Shown in pieces: positions 35,832 through 48,099 of a stretch of DNA of 64,000 nt. The DNA is from Oryzias latipes (Eukaryota > Chordata > Actinopteri > Beloniformes > Adrianichthyidae), in assembly GCF_002234675.1 (NCBI RefSeq), contig NC_019873.2:12908235-12972234 (forward strand), given 5' to 3'. The notes beneath the pieces are model-generated. The model saw only the letters and a list, made by a program, of their open reading frames with translations. It ran no database searches and had not been told where the DNA came from. Within the stretch, counting starts at the first letter, position 1; each line of letters starts with the position of its first letter. The position numbers and the translations under genes are program-made.

Positions 35832-38800
35832 ATGGCAGCGGTGCCGGGGGGCCTGAAGCAGTGCCGGCAGGCCCAGGAGCAGCTAGACAGCGCCATCAGC
35901 AGTGTACTGAGAGCTGAGCAGCAGCTCAGGGAGAATGCCAGAGAGGTGAGTGTCCCCCCCCCCCCCCCCATTGCCCTCACAGAATGGGGCTGTAAAGCCC
36001 AGTCTGGCCCACCTTCATACAGGTTGATGCCATGGGTGCCTCACTGAGCACCCTTAGTAGCCGCCGTCTTGATCTGACCCTGACTCACCTCATGCGGACT
36101 TGAACCAGAGCTTTGTGGATTAAAACCACAGCATTTGTGTACCAGAACCACAGCTTTGTGGGCCACCAGTTGTCATAGAAACTATGGATCAGGGAGCCTA
36201 CAACAAAGCTGCATGTGCACACTCATCTGCAACTGTGTGTGTTGACAGTAGGAAGGTGGCTGAGTCAGGACTGTAAAAATAGGAAGCAGGGTGTGGTCAA
36301 AGGACCGTATAAGAAAGCAAGGAGAGTAAATATCCTCCACACAACCCATTCCAGACAGCTCTGCATCTGGGCCCGGTTCAGACAGGCTCCTTAACGGTGA
36401 GATATGGATTCCATAGAAATTTAAATGTCATATTTGACCATTTTTTTCAGGGGGAGTTGTTTGTTCTGTATAAGAAGCTGACGATTCGCCATGCTAAAAC
36501 CCAGAGGGCTGAAGGAGAATCACTTCTATCCAGTTTGGCTCAGTTCTTTGGGTTCTGTTTGAAACAGACCCTAACTAAGGAGGCAGGCGAATATCTGGTC
36601 AGAACCCGTTTGATTTGAGCACCGTCTGAGCTGTATGAAATTGAGCGAATCTGTCTTGTAAATCAATGTTGGGGCAGGTCCAAATTGTCCAAGTGCAGTG
36701 TATGGTCAGACACCTGTCAATCAAAAACCCACACAGACCAGCAGCTTTTTTTTTTTTAGGATTTTACATTTTCTGATTTTTTTACTTCTGTGATGCAAAG
36801 ATGCTGATTCGTGTTGTCCAGAATCACGTGGACGTTCTGTTTCCACATTTGTAGTTCTACAAATATGGAGTCCATAACTGTTGTAAATGGAGCTGCTAAA
36901 AAGGTGGAGTCCTCTGGTTAAAAAATCTCTGCTTTGACCCATAATGTTTGCTGGCGGGGTCAGGGAGGACATACTTGGGATGTTTTTTTCCGTTTTTTTT
37001 TTCTGGAAAGTTCAGACGCACCCTAACTAATTTGCCCCCCCCCTCCCCCCCAGGTTCGTTCTGAGCTGCAAAACTGCGTGAGCCGCCAGCAAGAGGCTCT
37101 GCGGTGCAGGGAGGTGTGGCTACTGGGTCAGATTGAGCTGCTGGAGCAAGTTAAGTCAGAGACTTTGCAACATCAGCTGCAGCAGCTGCATCGGGTAACA
37201 GACCCCCCCCCCCCATACACACACACACACACACCTTGGTGTTGCTGCTGTGGACTCTAACACTGATCCGTGTTTGTGCTGCAGCTCAGAGGGCAGTTCG
37301 ACGTGATCTCCCTGCAGCTGGAGAGTAGCTCCAGCATCGAGCTGAGCAAGCAGCTGAGCACCTGCATGGAGCGGTGCGTGCACGCATCCCAATACTCGGT
37401 GATCTGACCCCTCCATTACCTGCACAGGTGTGCTCTAACTGGGGTTTTTCCTGCAGGTTTTCCTCCCTGAGCCTGACTCCAGAAGAAACGCCCGAGATGA
37501 GTTTCCACGCGGACACACGTTCCCTGAGGCAAGCCATCACCTCATTCGGCAGCATCACTGCACAGGTGAGTCACTGGGAGCCTCACTTAGACCTGCAGCA
37601 GTCAGTAGGCGTATCCTGACCACCATGTTTTGTACGCAGGTGGAGGAGACTGGGTCACATCAGAGCGCTGTCCTCCATGGAGCTCCAGTGCAGCTTTGTC
37701 CCCCCCCTACCAGTCAGCAGGTAAGTAGAATTCTTCTACAAGGGTTTCTGGTTTTGGTCTGGCTCTGGTTGCTTTACTTGAACTCTTTTGCAGACAGAGC
37801 TGGCGACTTTGAGCAAGTGGCTGCAAGGAGCCACTCCATCCAGCAGCAGCAGCTCTCTTCCTGGGTACCAGCCGAGCAGCAACCTTCAGGATTGGTTGCA
37901 AACCGGCCAGGACTCAAAGGTGAGTAATCTGTAGGTGTCATATTGGACCGGTGTGGTTCTGGTCAGTCTGTTTTGACATGCTGTCTCTTTGCAGACTTCC
38001 TCTCCTGTCCTGGTTCATGCAGACTTCCTCCACGCCTGGGGTCAGTTGCTGGACCTGGAGGCATGGCTCCTGCAGGACCAGAACTGGGTCAGTCGGGAAA
38101 GAACCACCAGCAGCAGCAGCAGCTCCACTTTCTCCATCGAGAAAATTGACGAATCCGAGTTCAATGTGCCTGAGGAGGAGGGGGACCTGGACGACTGGCT
38201 TGTCACCCCGCCTCTCGCTGCCACAGATGGGCTGTCAGATGCAGAGCGGTGGCGTAGCGTCCTCCGCCCCTTCCAAGACAGCTGGGTGTCCAGCGAGTGG
38301 CTGGTTGAGGCCAGCCCCTCCACTCCCAACTGCACCTCTTGCTGTCAGAGCAGCAGTGCTGTGGAGATCGAGAACCTGGGCCAGCTTAAGTGCCTTAAGA
38401 GCCCTCCTGCAGTCGGACCTACTCCAGCCATCTCGGCACCCCCCGTCCCCACAGTAGAGGCGTGGCTACAGCAGGTTGCACCGCTGCAGCAAACCTGCAG
38501 GGCCAACGAGCCGTGTTCCTCCTACTCAGAGTGTGTATGTGAAGATAACTGTGGGAAGGAGGCACTGAGCCGCTGGCTGCTGAAGCAGGAAGGGCGGGAC
38601 AAGAACGGCGTCCTGCTATCAAAGAACAGCTCCGCCCCCCAGCAGCACAAGGAGCACGAACATAAGGTAACAGGGTAACAGCCAATCAATATGGAGCTAC
38701 TGCTTCACAGTCTCTGGCTGATTACTAATGGATCATTGTTCACAGGTTCAGGCTATTTTGGAAGCGTGGCTCCACCCTAGCACCGGCAAAGCTCCGCCTG

Positions 38801-39265
38801 GCTCGTCTCCATTCCAGTTCCCTCTGAATCCAGAGCTCTGGGTTCTTCCTAAGGCCCCGGGCTCCGAAGTTGCTCCTCATCCAGTGGAAGACCTCGAGGA
38901 CAAGTGGCTGCTGAGGAAGAGGAGTCAAGCCCAGGTAACCATGGAGACCAGCACTGACCTGCTCACTTGCCATTTAGAAAGGTCACTTAATGGGAGTGGG
39001 GGTCTGTTTCTGTCATTCTGTGATGAGCCACCAACCATAGATGACCAGCAGTCCTCTGATGTCACTTCCTGTTTCCCTTTAGGAGTGCCTGGTACTGCCC
39101 GCTGTTTGTGACTTGTTCTCCTGCATGAAAATGGGTGGAGACAAAGAGAAGTGGCTGCAGAAAGCTGCCATGCAGGTGAGTGTGCTGCAGAACACACACA
39201 CACCGGGAGAACACCTGTGTTTCTGACTGACCTGTCCTGTGTTTTCTTGATATCATCAGATGTGA
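35832..39265 (+). CDS. ncoa4: Nuclear receptor coactivator 4 (ferritinophagy receptor)
   Basis: NCOA4 delivers ferritin to autophagosomes and so controls iron release. Ten in-phase coding exons: 35832-35945, 37054-37194, 37285-37373, 37457-37565, 37640-37720, 37794-37919, 37995-38666, 38746-38934, 39083-39175, 39260-39265. They give 539 residues (human 614). The N-terminal coiled coil matches the ARA70 domain: [20 protein letters not shown] and [20 protein letters not shown]. Further along are [23 protein letters not shown] and the Cys cluster [19 protein letters not shown] (about residues 388-406, the iron-sulphur-sensing region of the family) followed by [18 protein letters not shown]. The ferritin-binding side has an EAWL motif matching human SEWL. 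The C terminus is [20 protein letters not shown]. The last coding exon encodes only Met and stop. Identity is very secure. Confidence 0.96.
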
Positions 39266-40290
39266 CGATGACTACGAGGGGGCTGCTTTTCTCCTCTTCG
39301 ACAGTCGCATTCGCTGATAATCGCACATAATTACACCACCGCCTTCTTCCTGACACTTCCATGCTGAAGCTCTGCTCTTCCAGTCTGAAAAGATCAAAGT
39401 GTGAGGATCTTCTTCATCCTAGCTGACCCCACGGTCTACTAAAAAGAACCAGGAGTGGAGTTAAATCTCTGTGGGTGGAGCTAGGTTTATTGAGTGGAAC
39501 ATTGTAGTTTCTTTATAGCTATAACTTTAATTCTTTTATTGAAATTATCCAAATATCCCTTTCTGTTTCTTTCTGATGCTGTCGCTGCTTGCTGTTCATA
39601 CCTGACAGGTGTGCAGATTCTGCTTTTGCAGAACGCCGTCTGACCAGTTCCTGGTTCTTTTGGGAACAATGCTGTAGCATGTAGACCTATGAAGTGGTGT
39701 GTTCTCAGCAACAATAAAACATTTTGACAGCATCAGTGTACCTGTGACATCACTGGGATTTAAAACTTGATTTTTTTTTGTGCGGGGTCTCTACATGTTG
39801 TGCCTCCATGTTTTTCGTGTCCTTGTTCCACAGTCTGTGTTCATGTGGTTGAAGGAATAAACGACTGGACGCGTTCAATCTGTGCAGGAATGTGCTTGTT
39901 GTTCCTCGTCTGAAGCAAACATGAAGGTGATGTGAGGTCAAAGGAGGATGTTTTCAGGGAGAACTCAACCAGTTGAACTAGCTGAGCGAGAAACATCCTA
40001 GGCAGAGAACTTGCCTCTTAAAGCATCAAGGATAAAATATGAAAAATGAGACTCAGGGCAATGTAAGTGATGGCTTTGGTACGAGAGCTTAGGTGTTCAG
40101 CTGGTAGTATAGATGACTTGTTAAAATATAAAACTTGTAAATAAAAATCTAACAGGCCTATTCTTTTGAACATTTAGAAAGGAAGCAGGAATCCAAACTC
40201 AATCATTTGTAGTTTTCCTTTAGTTTAGACTAACAGTTCTGAGACTGACAGTAACTTGACAAGAGAGCACGGCATAAATTCAAACACGAT
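39266..40290 (+). other. ncoa4: ncoa4 3' UTR and downstream sequence
   Basis: AATAAA signals lie near 39714 and 39857, the likely ends of ncoa4 transcripts. Beyond them I see no gene. Confidence 0.45.
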
Positions 40291-40294
40291 CTAG

Positions 40295-41425
40295 TTTCGT
40301 TTCAGTTTTGGCTTTTTACTTTGAGCTTTCATTTCTAGATTGTTGTTTCTTCTCATTTCTTGTTTCTTTAGTTTCATCCTCCTGCTGTGTGTTCTTTTCT
40401 CACTTTTAGTCCCTCAAATGTTTTAGGACCCTAATTCCCCCTCTTGGTTCCATTTTTTAACACACTTCCTCATTGTTTCCTTTTCCTACATATTTCTTGT
40501 GTTTTCATTAGGCTTTTTTTATTTTTTTTTATTTTCAGTTTCCTATTCCTATCTAATTTCTTTGTTACTTATTTTCTGTTCCCACTTTCTAAGCTTTCTA
40601 TTCTTTATTTTCTGTCTCCACATCATTTTTCTCTATTTTCTGGGTTTCTTTTCACCCTATTCTTTTCTTTTACCTTCCATATTTTCTCATTATGTTCTAA
40701 CACATAGTTTTCTTTTCCTCTGGTTTCTTTTGACAAACTTGCTTTTCCTTTTTTTTTTTTTCCTCATCCTTTTTTAACTGATTCCACTTTGGAACTTTTT
40801 CCTTCTTAGTTTTTTCCTTCTGTCTTGCTTCCTTTTTAATGTTTTGTATAAGTACATTGGTTCCTTTTCTTTTTTGTTTCAAAGAGAATTCTTCACTTAT
40901 TTCTGGTTCCACTCTATTATTGTGTTGTTTCCTGTTCATATCCCGTTTCCTTCCACTTCTGTTTCTTTTTACCACCTTGTCTCCTCTTCTTTTTTTCCAT
41001 TTTTGACCTTTTTCTTCAGTTCTTCTTGGTTCCCCTTCCAGCTTGTCTTTTCTATTTTTTCTGTTTTTATTTACTAAATTTTTTGTTTCTGTTTAGATGT
41101 TTCTTTCTTGCAACCTTCTCTTCTTTTTCCTATATCATTTTTTCATCCTTCTTTGTTTCCTGTTCATATTTTTTAATTTTTAACTTTTACCTGTTCATAA
41201 TTTTGTTTTCTTTCTTTAATGTTCTCATCTTGTTTTACATTCCTTCTTTGGTTCCTGTTTTCACTTAATTTTAGTTTTGTATTTTTGTCATGCTGTTTCT
41301 TTTTTTCCCAACCATCCTGTTTTTTGTTCTTTTCGGAGTTTCTTTTAACCATCTTGTTCTCACTCTACGTTTTCCTCTTCCTACCATTTAACTTTTTGAT
41401 GCTTTTTCTTCATCTTCATCTTGAA
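40295..41425. repeat. 1.1-kb pyrimidine-rich (T/C) low-complexity tract
   Basis: The plus strand is strongly T-rich with C, poor in A and G, over about 1.1 kb. It is built of short irregular words such as tttctttt, ttcctttt and cttcttt, not one fixed unit. The Phe/Ser/Leu-rich frames on the plus strand and Lys/Glu-rich frames on the minus strand follow from composition and are not genes. Confidence 0.8.
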
Positions 41426-42849
41426 AAAGTGTAGAAGAGTGTCCACTCTGAGACTGTCAGGCCTAAAGCAAGATTCTAAAAAAAGAGATTTGATGTGCTG
41501 CAACCAACCACTCTATTGGGGAGGGGACATTTTTGTCTAAGTTATGGAGATGGTTGACCGCAGGGATGAGTCTTCCTGCACGGTGAGCCACGTGCACACT
41601 CATGACACGAGCAAACCAGCTTGAATGATAACTCATGCGCACATTGAAAAGGCTGATAAACCTTCTGTTTACTGTGCCTGTCAGGCCTCACCCACCACTG
41701 CGGGGTCTGATAGAAGGAGCTGTGACATCACAGGGGCTGCAGGCCTGAAGGGGCCCCTCAAGGCACACAGCAGAGGCTGTTTGTAATTGCATTCAGGTAA
41801 ACATGAGAGTTGAACCAGAATGTTAGAAATAAAAAAAGGTTGAAGACCCTTTAACGATTTCAGATCATGAATGTGAAGATAAAGTTCTAAACACCTGCAG
41901 ATTTAACAAAGTCTGGAAAGAAGGTGGAGCTTTGAGGAGTTTTAAAGAGGAGGTGAGGCTGACCGGGGAGGCTTCGATGGTTACCACTGTGGTTGGTTAA
42001 TGATCAGTGTCTGTCAGAATCATGAATGCTGTGTTAAAGTTCCTGTCAGAGATCTCAAACTGTCACATTTTAAAGTTCAGATTAGCTCTTGACTCCTCAG
42101 TTACTTCGCAGACCCAAGTTCTGGTTCAAACTTCTTTGCTGGAGTTCTTCCGTTTATTTTGTCCTCCAAAACTGCCATGCAGGATAGCATTAGAGTTTTT
42201 GGAGGTCTTCCTAATTCTAATCATTTTCATCATTTTGGTCTATAAATGTGGATCTGTCTGATCTGAGGACATTGGTTCCAGCTTTAACTCCGGTGGTTGG
42301 ATCGTTTGGTTCCTTCAGAAACATTCTGCTCCAGAGCTCACCAGCTGAGTAACCATGAAATTGAGCAGCTCGGAGGGTCATAGGACCGGGAGTCCAGCTC
42401 ACACGTGTTCTGCTAGAGGTCCCCAAGCTGGACTTTAATTCTGGATCAATAACAGAGAATGTGTCCATGTTTTGGAAGGACTTCTGACCCGTGAGCTGTT
42501 CTGTCAGTGAAAAAACCCCACTGCAAAGCCTTCATCAATGTAAAGATTTGTTGACATTCAAAGTTTGAAAGTTTTTCTGCTTTTATGGCAGATGAGGAAC
42601 CAGCAGTGGACAGACAGCGCCACCTACTGGTTGCTACCTTCAGCTGTTGCTGCTCAGAGGCAGAACAGGATCAGAAATGTTCTGATAGGTTCTTAGAGCA
42701 GCAAAGGTTTTCAATGTCAACAAAAAAGATGTACCATTGATTTGTCACGTGGCTCTAGGTTCTACTTTAAAGGCTTAAGGCCTCCCTAACAAAAACTGAT
42801 TAAAAGCTTGACCTGAGTCGTGTTTAATGTTAAGACTTGACCAAGACTT
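41426..42849. other. Gene-free interval
   Basis: Unique-looking sequence with no recognisable exon, RNA gene or transposon end. Confidence 0.4.
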
Positions 42850-43785
42850 AAGACTTTAGCCCCAAAGCATGATGTTTCCACCCCCATGCTTTACAGTAGG
42901 TATGGTGTTCTTTGGATGCAACTCAGCATCATTTCTCCTCCAAGCACGACGAGTACAGTTCTTTCAAAAAGTTCTATTTTGGTTTCATCTGACCATATGT
43001 TATTCTCCCAATCCTCTTCTGAATCGTCCAAATGCTCTCTAGCAAACTTTAGACGGGCCTGCACATGTACTACTGGTTTTAGCAGGGGGACATGTCTGGC
43101 AATGCAGGATTTGAGTCCCTGGTGGCGCATGTGTTAGTGATGGTAGCCTTTGTAACTTTGGTCCCAGCTCTCTGCAGGTCATTCAATAGATCCCCCTGAC
43201 TGGTTCTGGGATTTTTGCTCACCGTTCATTTTGACTCGACGAGGTGAGATCTTGCGGGGATCCTCAGATCAAGGGAGATTACCAGTGGTCTTGTATGTTT
43301 TCCATTTCCTAATAATTGCTCCCACAGGGGATTTCTTCACACCAAGCTGGTTACCTATTGCAGATTCAGTCATCCCAGCCTGGTGTAGGTCAACAATTTT
43401 GTTTCTGGTGTCCTTAGATAGCTCTTTGGTCTAGGCCATAGTGGAGTTTGGAGTGTGACTTTTTGAGGTTGTGGACAGGTGTCTTTTATATAGATAACCA
43501 GTTCAAACAGGTAACATTAATACTGGTAATGAGTGGAGGACAGATGATCCTCTTACAGAAGAAGTTACAGGTCTGTGTGAGCCAGAAATCTTGCTTGTTT
43601 GTAGGCGACCAAAAAAAGTAAATTCTTTAAAAATTTGACAATGGCATTTTCTGGATTTTCTTTTCTCATTTTGACTTTCACAGTTGAGGTATACCTATGA
43701 TGAAAATGACAGGCCTCTCTCATGTTTTTCAGTGAGAGAACTTGCACAATTGGTGGCTAACTAAATACTTTTTTGCCCAACTGTA
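42850..43785 (-). mobile_element. Tc1-like transposon, 5' half, minus strand
   Basis: The terminus is at 43785. Read on the minus strand it begins tacagttgggcaaaaaagta, a well-known teleost Tc1 end, and continues through the long inverted-repeat region into the transposase. The N-terminal helix-turn-helix region and the catalytic-core segment are visible: ARLKFAREHLDDSEEDWENN then WSDETKIELF (first catalytic Asp). The sequence breaks off near 42850, before the C-terminal DDE half and the other end. Frame changes and an altered RKNSTRRV block show it is inactive. Confidence 0.85.
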
Positions 43786-44394
43786 CATACAGTATATTTG
43801 TTGATCTTGACACCAACAGGAATAACGGGACTTTGTCCTTCACACATCGAGGATGAATCAGTCTGTCAGATGTGGTTCTCCAGAGCAGGAAAACTACGTT
43901 TCATTTTACCGCTTTTTGGATTAAGCGTCTTTTTATTGCTGCTAACTTGCTGTTGACGGAATAGTCCATTTGCAGAGGGATGGGGAGAAGGAAAAAGTTT
44001 TTTCCAATAAACTTTATTGCACATTTTTTCAATTTACAGAAATTCACATTCAGTTGCACAATAAAGAAACAATTGTTAACATCAAACACACATATAAGAC
44101 CAAACAACAATAATAGTAATAGGCCCTGTGTGTGTCTTTTTTTTTAATGCTTACATACAAACCAAGTTAGGGTGAACAAACGTTATAAATGCGCATGTAG
44201 GGAGGAGAATACCCTTTCACATTAGCATTGGCAGTCTAATTGCGCCGTTTTAGCAATTTAGTTGTTTTTCTTCTTATGACACAGTTAAATACAAAAGTTG
44301 GGCGTGGAAATTATTTTAGACATTTTTGTGTTCAGCTCGAGGCCCCCAAGGTGTGGAAGCTCCAGTCCAGACAATCATCTAGCTTTGTCTAATG
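43786..44394. other. Interval between Tc1 and hAT elements
   Basis: AT-rich. Contains ttccaataaactttattgcac near 44003-44023, a convergent pair of polyadenylation-like signals, but no gene was identified on either strand. Confidence 0.35.
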
Positions 44395-45311
44395 CAGTGC
44401 TTCTCAATTATTTTTTGCAAGGCCCCCCTAGGAAAAAGAAAATGTTTTGCGCCTCCCCACTTGCCGCAGTGACTACAAATAAGATCAGTATCTATAAAAA
44501 TTGAGTAAGTATACCTGAAATTGTATCTTTTAACATTAACAAAGGAAAAAAAGCAATATAAATCCACTTTCACACATTAGCTTTATTTTGCCACACAGAA
44601 CCCCTGTTATAGTCTAAAACAGAAAAGAAGCTTAAAGTGCCTGAAATAAAAAAATCTGTCATTCCTTATTTAAACTTCTATACATTTTGACCAACTGAAC
44701 CATTTGATGATGAGAAAAAATAATTCAATCAATAAATCATATTAAATCTAAATTGATCTGAAAAATTAACACAGCAGCACCAATATATTAAACGTATTTA
44801 GTCTGAAGAAATAGGTAAAAAAAAAAACGTGTGCTGATTTTTTTTCTAAATGATGGATTGTTTATTTATGATCTCATTAAGTTAAGCTGTTTTACTGCAT
44901 TACCTGCTGTCTTTATGTCAAATACTGAAACCAAATCAACGACAGGCAGGTGTAAAAAAATTAATTTCTAAGGAAAATAAAGACACGTCATCAAAATGTC
45001 TACATTAGATAAAGAATGACATTAGTAGGATGAGTTTTTGAAATACCGTAATCAAAAGGCACTTGATGATCCTGCTGTTGCACAATAGAGGTTGTGCTCT
45101 GCGCACTGTTCCACCTTGCAGCCTGAGCTCACTATCCCTCCCCTTTTCCTTCTTAAAGACGGTAGCGCGCAGCTGCAGGGACGGCAGTTCACGGTTTCAG
45201 GCTGTTACATGCTCCCCCGTTAAATTTGCGCCCCGGGAAATTGCCGTATTGCCTGTGCCTAAAATCGCTACTGGCATCGCATCGTGCCCCCTTACTATTT
45301 GAGAAGCACTG
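44395..45311. mobile_element. Non-autonomous hAT transposon with intact target duplication
   Basis: The 917-bp element begins cagtgcttctcaa and ends with the near complement ttgagaagcactg. An exact 8-bp duplication, gtctaatg, flanks it (44387-44394 and 45312-45319), the length that defines hAT insertions. The interior is AT-rich with a GC-rich right part and no transposase frame. It depends on a transposase made elsewhere. Confidence 0.92.
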
Positions 45312-45471
45312 GTCTAATGGTAAGTCCGAGAGAGTTATTTAGAGAGGGTTGCTTGTATTTTCCCCGTGGGTGCGTGTGTTATTTGTTTATTTATGTTTCC
45401 CTTTAAACTCTATTGAGCATGCGTGAGTTTACCACCAAGTTTTTCGTTATTTGAGTTATTGCCGCTGCGTC

Positions 45472-45546
45472 TGACGTCAGTGACAGGGTTTCTCATGTGA
45501 ACGTTGGTTTTTGATGTTTTATACGTTAGAAAGTTGCCATAGAAAC
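45472..45546 (+). promoter_or_regulatory. CRE and X-box-like motifs upstream of the coiled-coil ORF
   Basis: A CRE palindrome TGACGTCA is at 45472-45479. GTTGCCATAGAAAC at 45533-45546 fits the RFX X-box consensus RYYNYY-N(1-3)-RRNRAC. They lie about 290 and 222 bp before the ATG at 45768. X-boxes mark many ciliary genes. Motif presence alone is weak evidence. Confidence 0.4.
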
Positions 45547-45767
45547 CAAATCAGCGTCAGTTGAATTTACCACTGATATTTTTCTCTGGATAACTCTGTT
45601 TGGTTGGTGGAACTTGCTTTACAAAACGCTTTTGTAAAAGCATTTTCATCCTGTTGACTTTAGCAGATTACCAGCTATTTTTACTGCAAACATCCTGCAG
45701 CTAAAAACTACGTCTTGATTTTTCAACGGATTTTTAGCTGAACTTTAAACTTCTTTGTGGGCCTAAG

Positions 45768-46370
45768 ATGTCTAACAGACGGCAAAATCACATCCCAACT
45801 CCCAAAGATGTCCTGCAGGAACTGCAGTTCCTGAGACAAGAAATGGCTATTCTGAAAGAGGAAAAATCTTATCTGAAGACCAACCACAAGCTGGTTTGCA
45901 AAACACTAGAAAGTCTTCATTGAGAAAACATCCAATTAAAGAGAGAAGTTAAAGACTCTGCCATCCCCATTGATGTTAAAACCCTGAGGGAGCAGCTGAA
46001 AGCGCTGCAGGACCAGACAGACATGACCAAGATGAAGTCTCTGGAAGGTGTTGGAGAAAATGACAATTATGTCCAACTGAAAGAAAAACTGCAGGTTTCC
46101 CAATCCGAAAACACCAGCCTTCGAAAAGCAAACCAGGAGCTGCTTTTTCAGTTTCAACTCCAGAGTAGAAAAATCCAGGAGCAGAGCCAGGAAATTCTTG
46201 ACTCCCAAGTTGAACACCTCTCCACCAAACAGGAGAACCTGGACATGGTTTGTGGACGAGAACATCTGCAACTGGAAAACTGCGAGCTCAAAAGGAAGCT
46301 CAGAGACTTTGCTAATGGGACTATAACTTTAACAATTCAATTCATTTTCAATGTAACAGCTTCTTTTTAA
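45768..46370 (+). pseudogene. Intronless coiled-coil ORF with one in-frame stop
   Basis: From ATG 45768 one frame runs for 200 codons to the stop at 46368, with a single TGA at codon 52 (45921-45923). The product is Lys/Glu/Gln/Leu-rich with heptad spacing: VLQELQFLRQEMAILKEEKS, ENIQLKREVKDS, VKTLREQLKALQDQ, ENTSLRKANQELLFQFQLQS. This is a coiled coil for nearly its whole length. No introns were seen, and AATAAA follows at 46610-46615. I do not recognise the family. It could be a decaying retrocopy, a single-exon gene with an assembly error, or a gene whose short 146-codon downstream frame is still used (next in-frame Met at 46023). Confidence 0.5.
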
Positions 46371-46379
46371 CGAGCAAAC

Positions 46380-46780
46380 GTTATAATGATAATAATAGTA
46401 ATAATAATAATAATTATTAAATAATACATATTTATAGTGAAATAATTTAGAAAAAGTTTTTTAAACATTTGTTTTTACTTATTTATTAAGTATTTTTGAA
46501 AAAAGTATTTTAACCTCTTTGCAAGTTTAATAATCAGTTGGTATTTTATTCAAATTAATTTACACTAGGTATGAGTGTCGTGTATTGTGTTATGCTCTGT
46601 CAATTTGTCAATAAAGTTTATAAAAAAGTTTACATTTTTGTAAATGGTTTTATTTTTCATTATTATTGTTTTGCAAAACTTATTTAAACTGCAGTTTTAA
46701 AATGTTTCAAAACCTACGAAACGTCAGTAGCGACATCTTCTGAATCTTTACGACAGCGAGCAATAATTTTTGACTTTCAA
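46380..46780. other. AT-rich interval after the coiled-coil ORF
   Basis: Contains an irregular ATA/ATT run (46385-46440) and the polyadenylation signal of the coiled-coil ORF. No gene was seen. Confidence 0.4.
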
Positions 46781-46859
46781 CTTCATGAGCTGACCAATGA
46801 GGGGCGGGCTGCGCCGTCCATTAGCCAATCAGCAGTAAGGAGAGGAGGCGGGCCACGCA

Positions 46860-47345
46860 GCTGCAGCGTCTGTGCCGCAGCAGCGTCTTGCCGCTCCGCT
46901 CCGCAGCAGTGTCGTCGCCCTCCAGCTTCAGTTGAGATTTAACAGCGGTACCGACCCACGACATCAGACGGTACCGAACCAAACCAAACCGTTTCAGGCT
47001 GAATTGTTGGTGTCTACGAACAGCGGGGACTGTGGCACTGGAAGGGAACGCGGGCGGCTTAGTGCGCAGGCGCATTCTAAGTGTAATTGCTCGAAACTGG
47101 AACCAGTGTCTACGGGGCGGAAGTGAGCGTTCGGCACCGGCAAAGGCTTGGAACCAACCGAGGACTCAAGAGGCGGACTGCGACACAGAGACCCGGATAC
47201 CTACCGCTGCCCCTCCCTTCCACAGGTCCACTGATTTCCCTTCTCTCCTCCTGACCGTCCTCCATCACTTACCCTCCTCCTCAGCTCATTGTGTTCGGGC
47301 CGGAGTTGACTCCGACTGGCCCTGAGTGAGCAGATCAAACAGGAA
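46860..47345 (+). promoter_or_regulatory. CpG-rich block with NRF1-like site, likely zinc-finger gene promoter/first exon
   Basis: High CpG content. The motif tgcgcaggcgca (47063-47074) matches the NRF1 half-site pair. The block ends in gaagttcag followed by gtgatt, a possible donor near 47351. A second CpG-rich block at 48100-48480 has a cleaner donor (ctcg then gtaagt at 48157). Both lie upstream of the zinc-finger gene on the same strand and may be alternative first exons. Confidence 0.4.
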
Positions 47346-48099
47346 GTTCAGGTGATTTTTGCTGCTGCACGTCATATCAATCAGATCACAACCAAGGCAC
47401 AGCTCCTTTATAATTGATGAGTTTCGTCAGAAGACTAAACTGCAGCGGCACTGTCTCTGCTCTGATGGTGGCTATTTAACATAATCATGTGGATTTAAAG
47501 AAATCACAGTTCTGGTCTTTATGGGTCCGGTGACAGAACTTGACCGCAGCTGATCCACCACACCGACACAGAATGAGAGATTCCCGGGAAAAACACGAAT
47601 CCGTTCAAAGGTTTCTGGTTCACTGATCAACCGGCATCACCACAGAAACCCCCCCTCAGGTGTAACGTGAAACTCGCCTGGCCGGTTCACGTAGGTGAAC
47701 GGGAGATTGCTGCATCAGGCAAAAATAAAATTCCTTTATCAAGGGAAATGTGTAACTTTCCATTTAAACTATTTTTTAAATGTATTTGTTTTTCCAATTT
47801 GACTGCATTTTTGTTTGTTAAGGTCACTGTGAGCTTCATTGAACGTCCTCTGGTGTTTTGGGAAGTGTGCACTTCTATTTTACTAATTTTTTCTCTGTTT
47901 GTAGAAATGTTAAATTCTATTTGTAGCTTGAAACAATTTTTTTGGTGCATTTTCAGGTCTGTTGTATTTTTCCCATTTTTTCGTGCTTTTATTTTCTAGT
48001 TTCAGTTTAAAATTGCGTGATCGTATTGTGAAAGGCAATCTTCCGTCTTTCCGGTGTTCGCGACCATTTAATCCTTTCCCACAATGCTTTGTGTCCACG

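Noticed and set aside
40444-41434. Series of 70-90 codon frames rich in Phe/Leu/Ser
   Set aside because: They follow from the pyrimidine-rich composition. There are no domains, no splice logic and no conservation signs.
45921-45923. TGA in the coiled-coil ORF read as selenocysteine
   Set aside because: The protein is not a redox type, and no SECIS-like hairpin was evident before the polyadenylation signal. A nonsense change or error is simpler.
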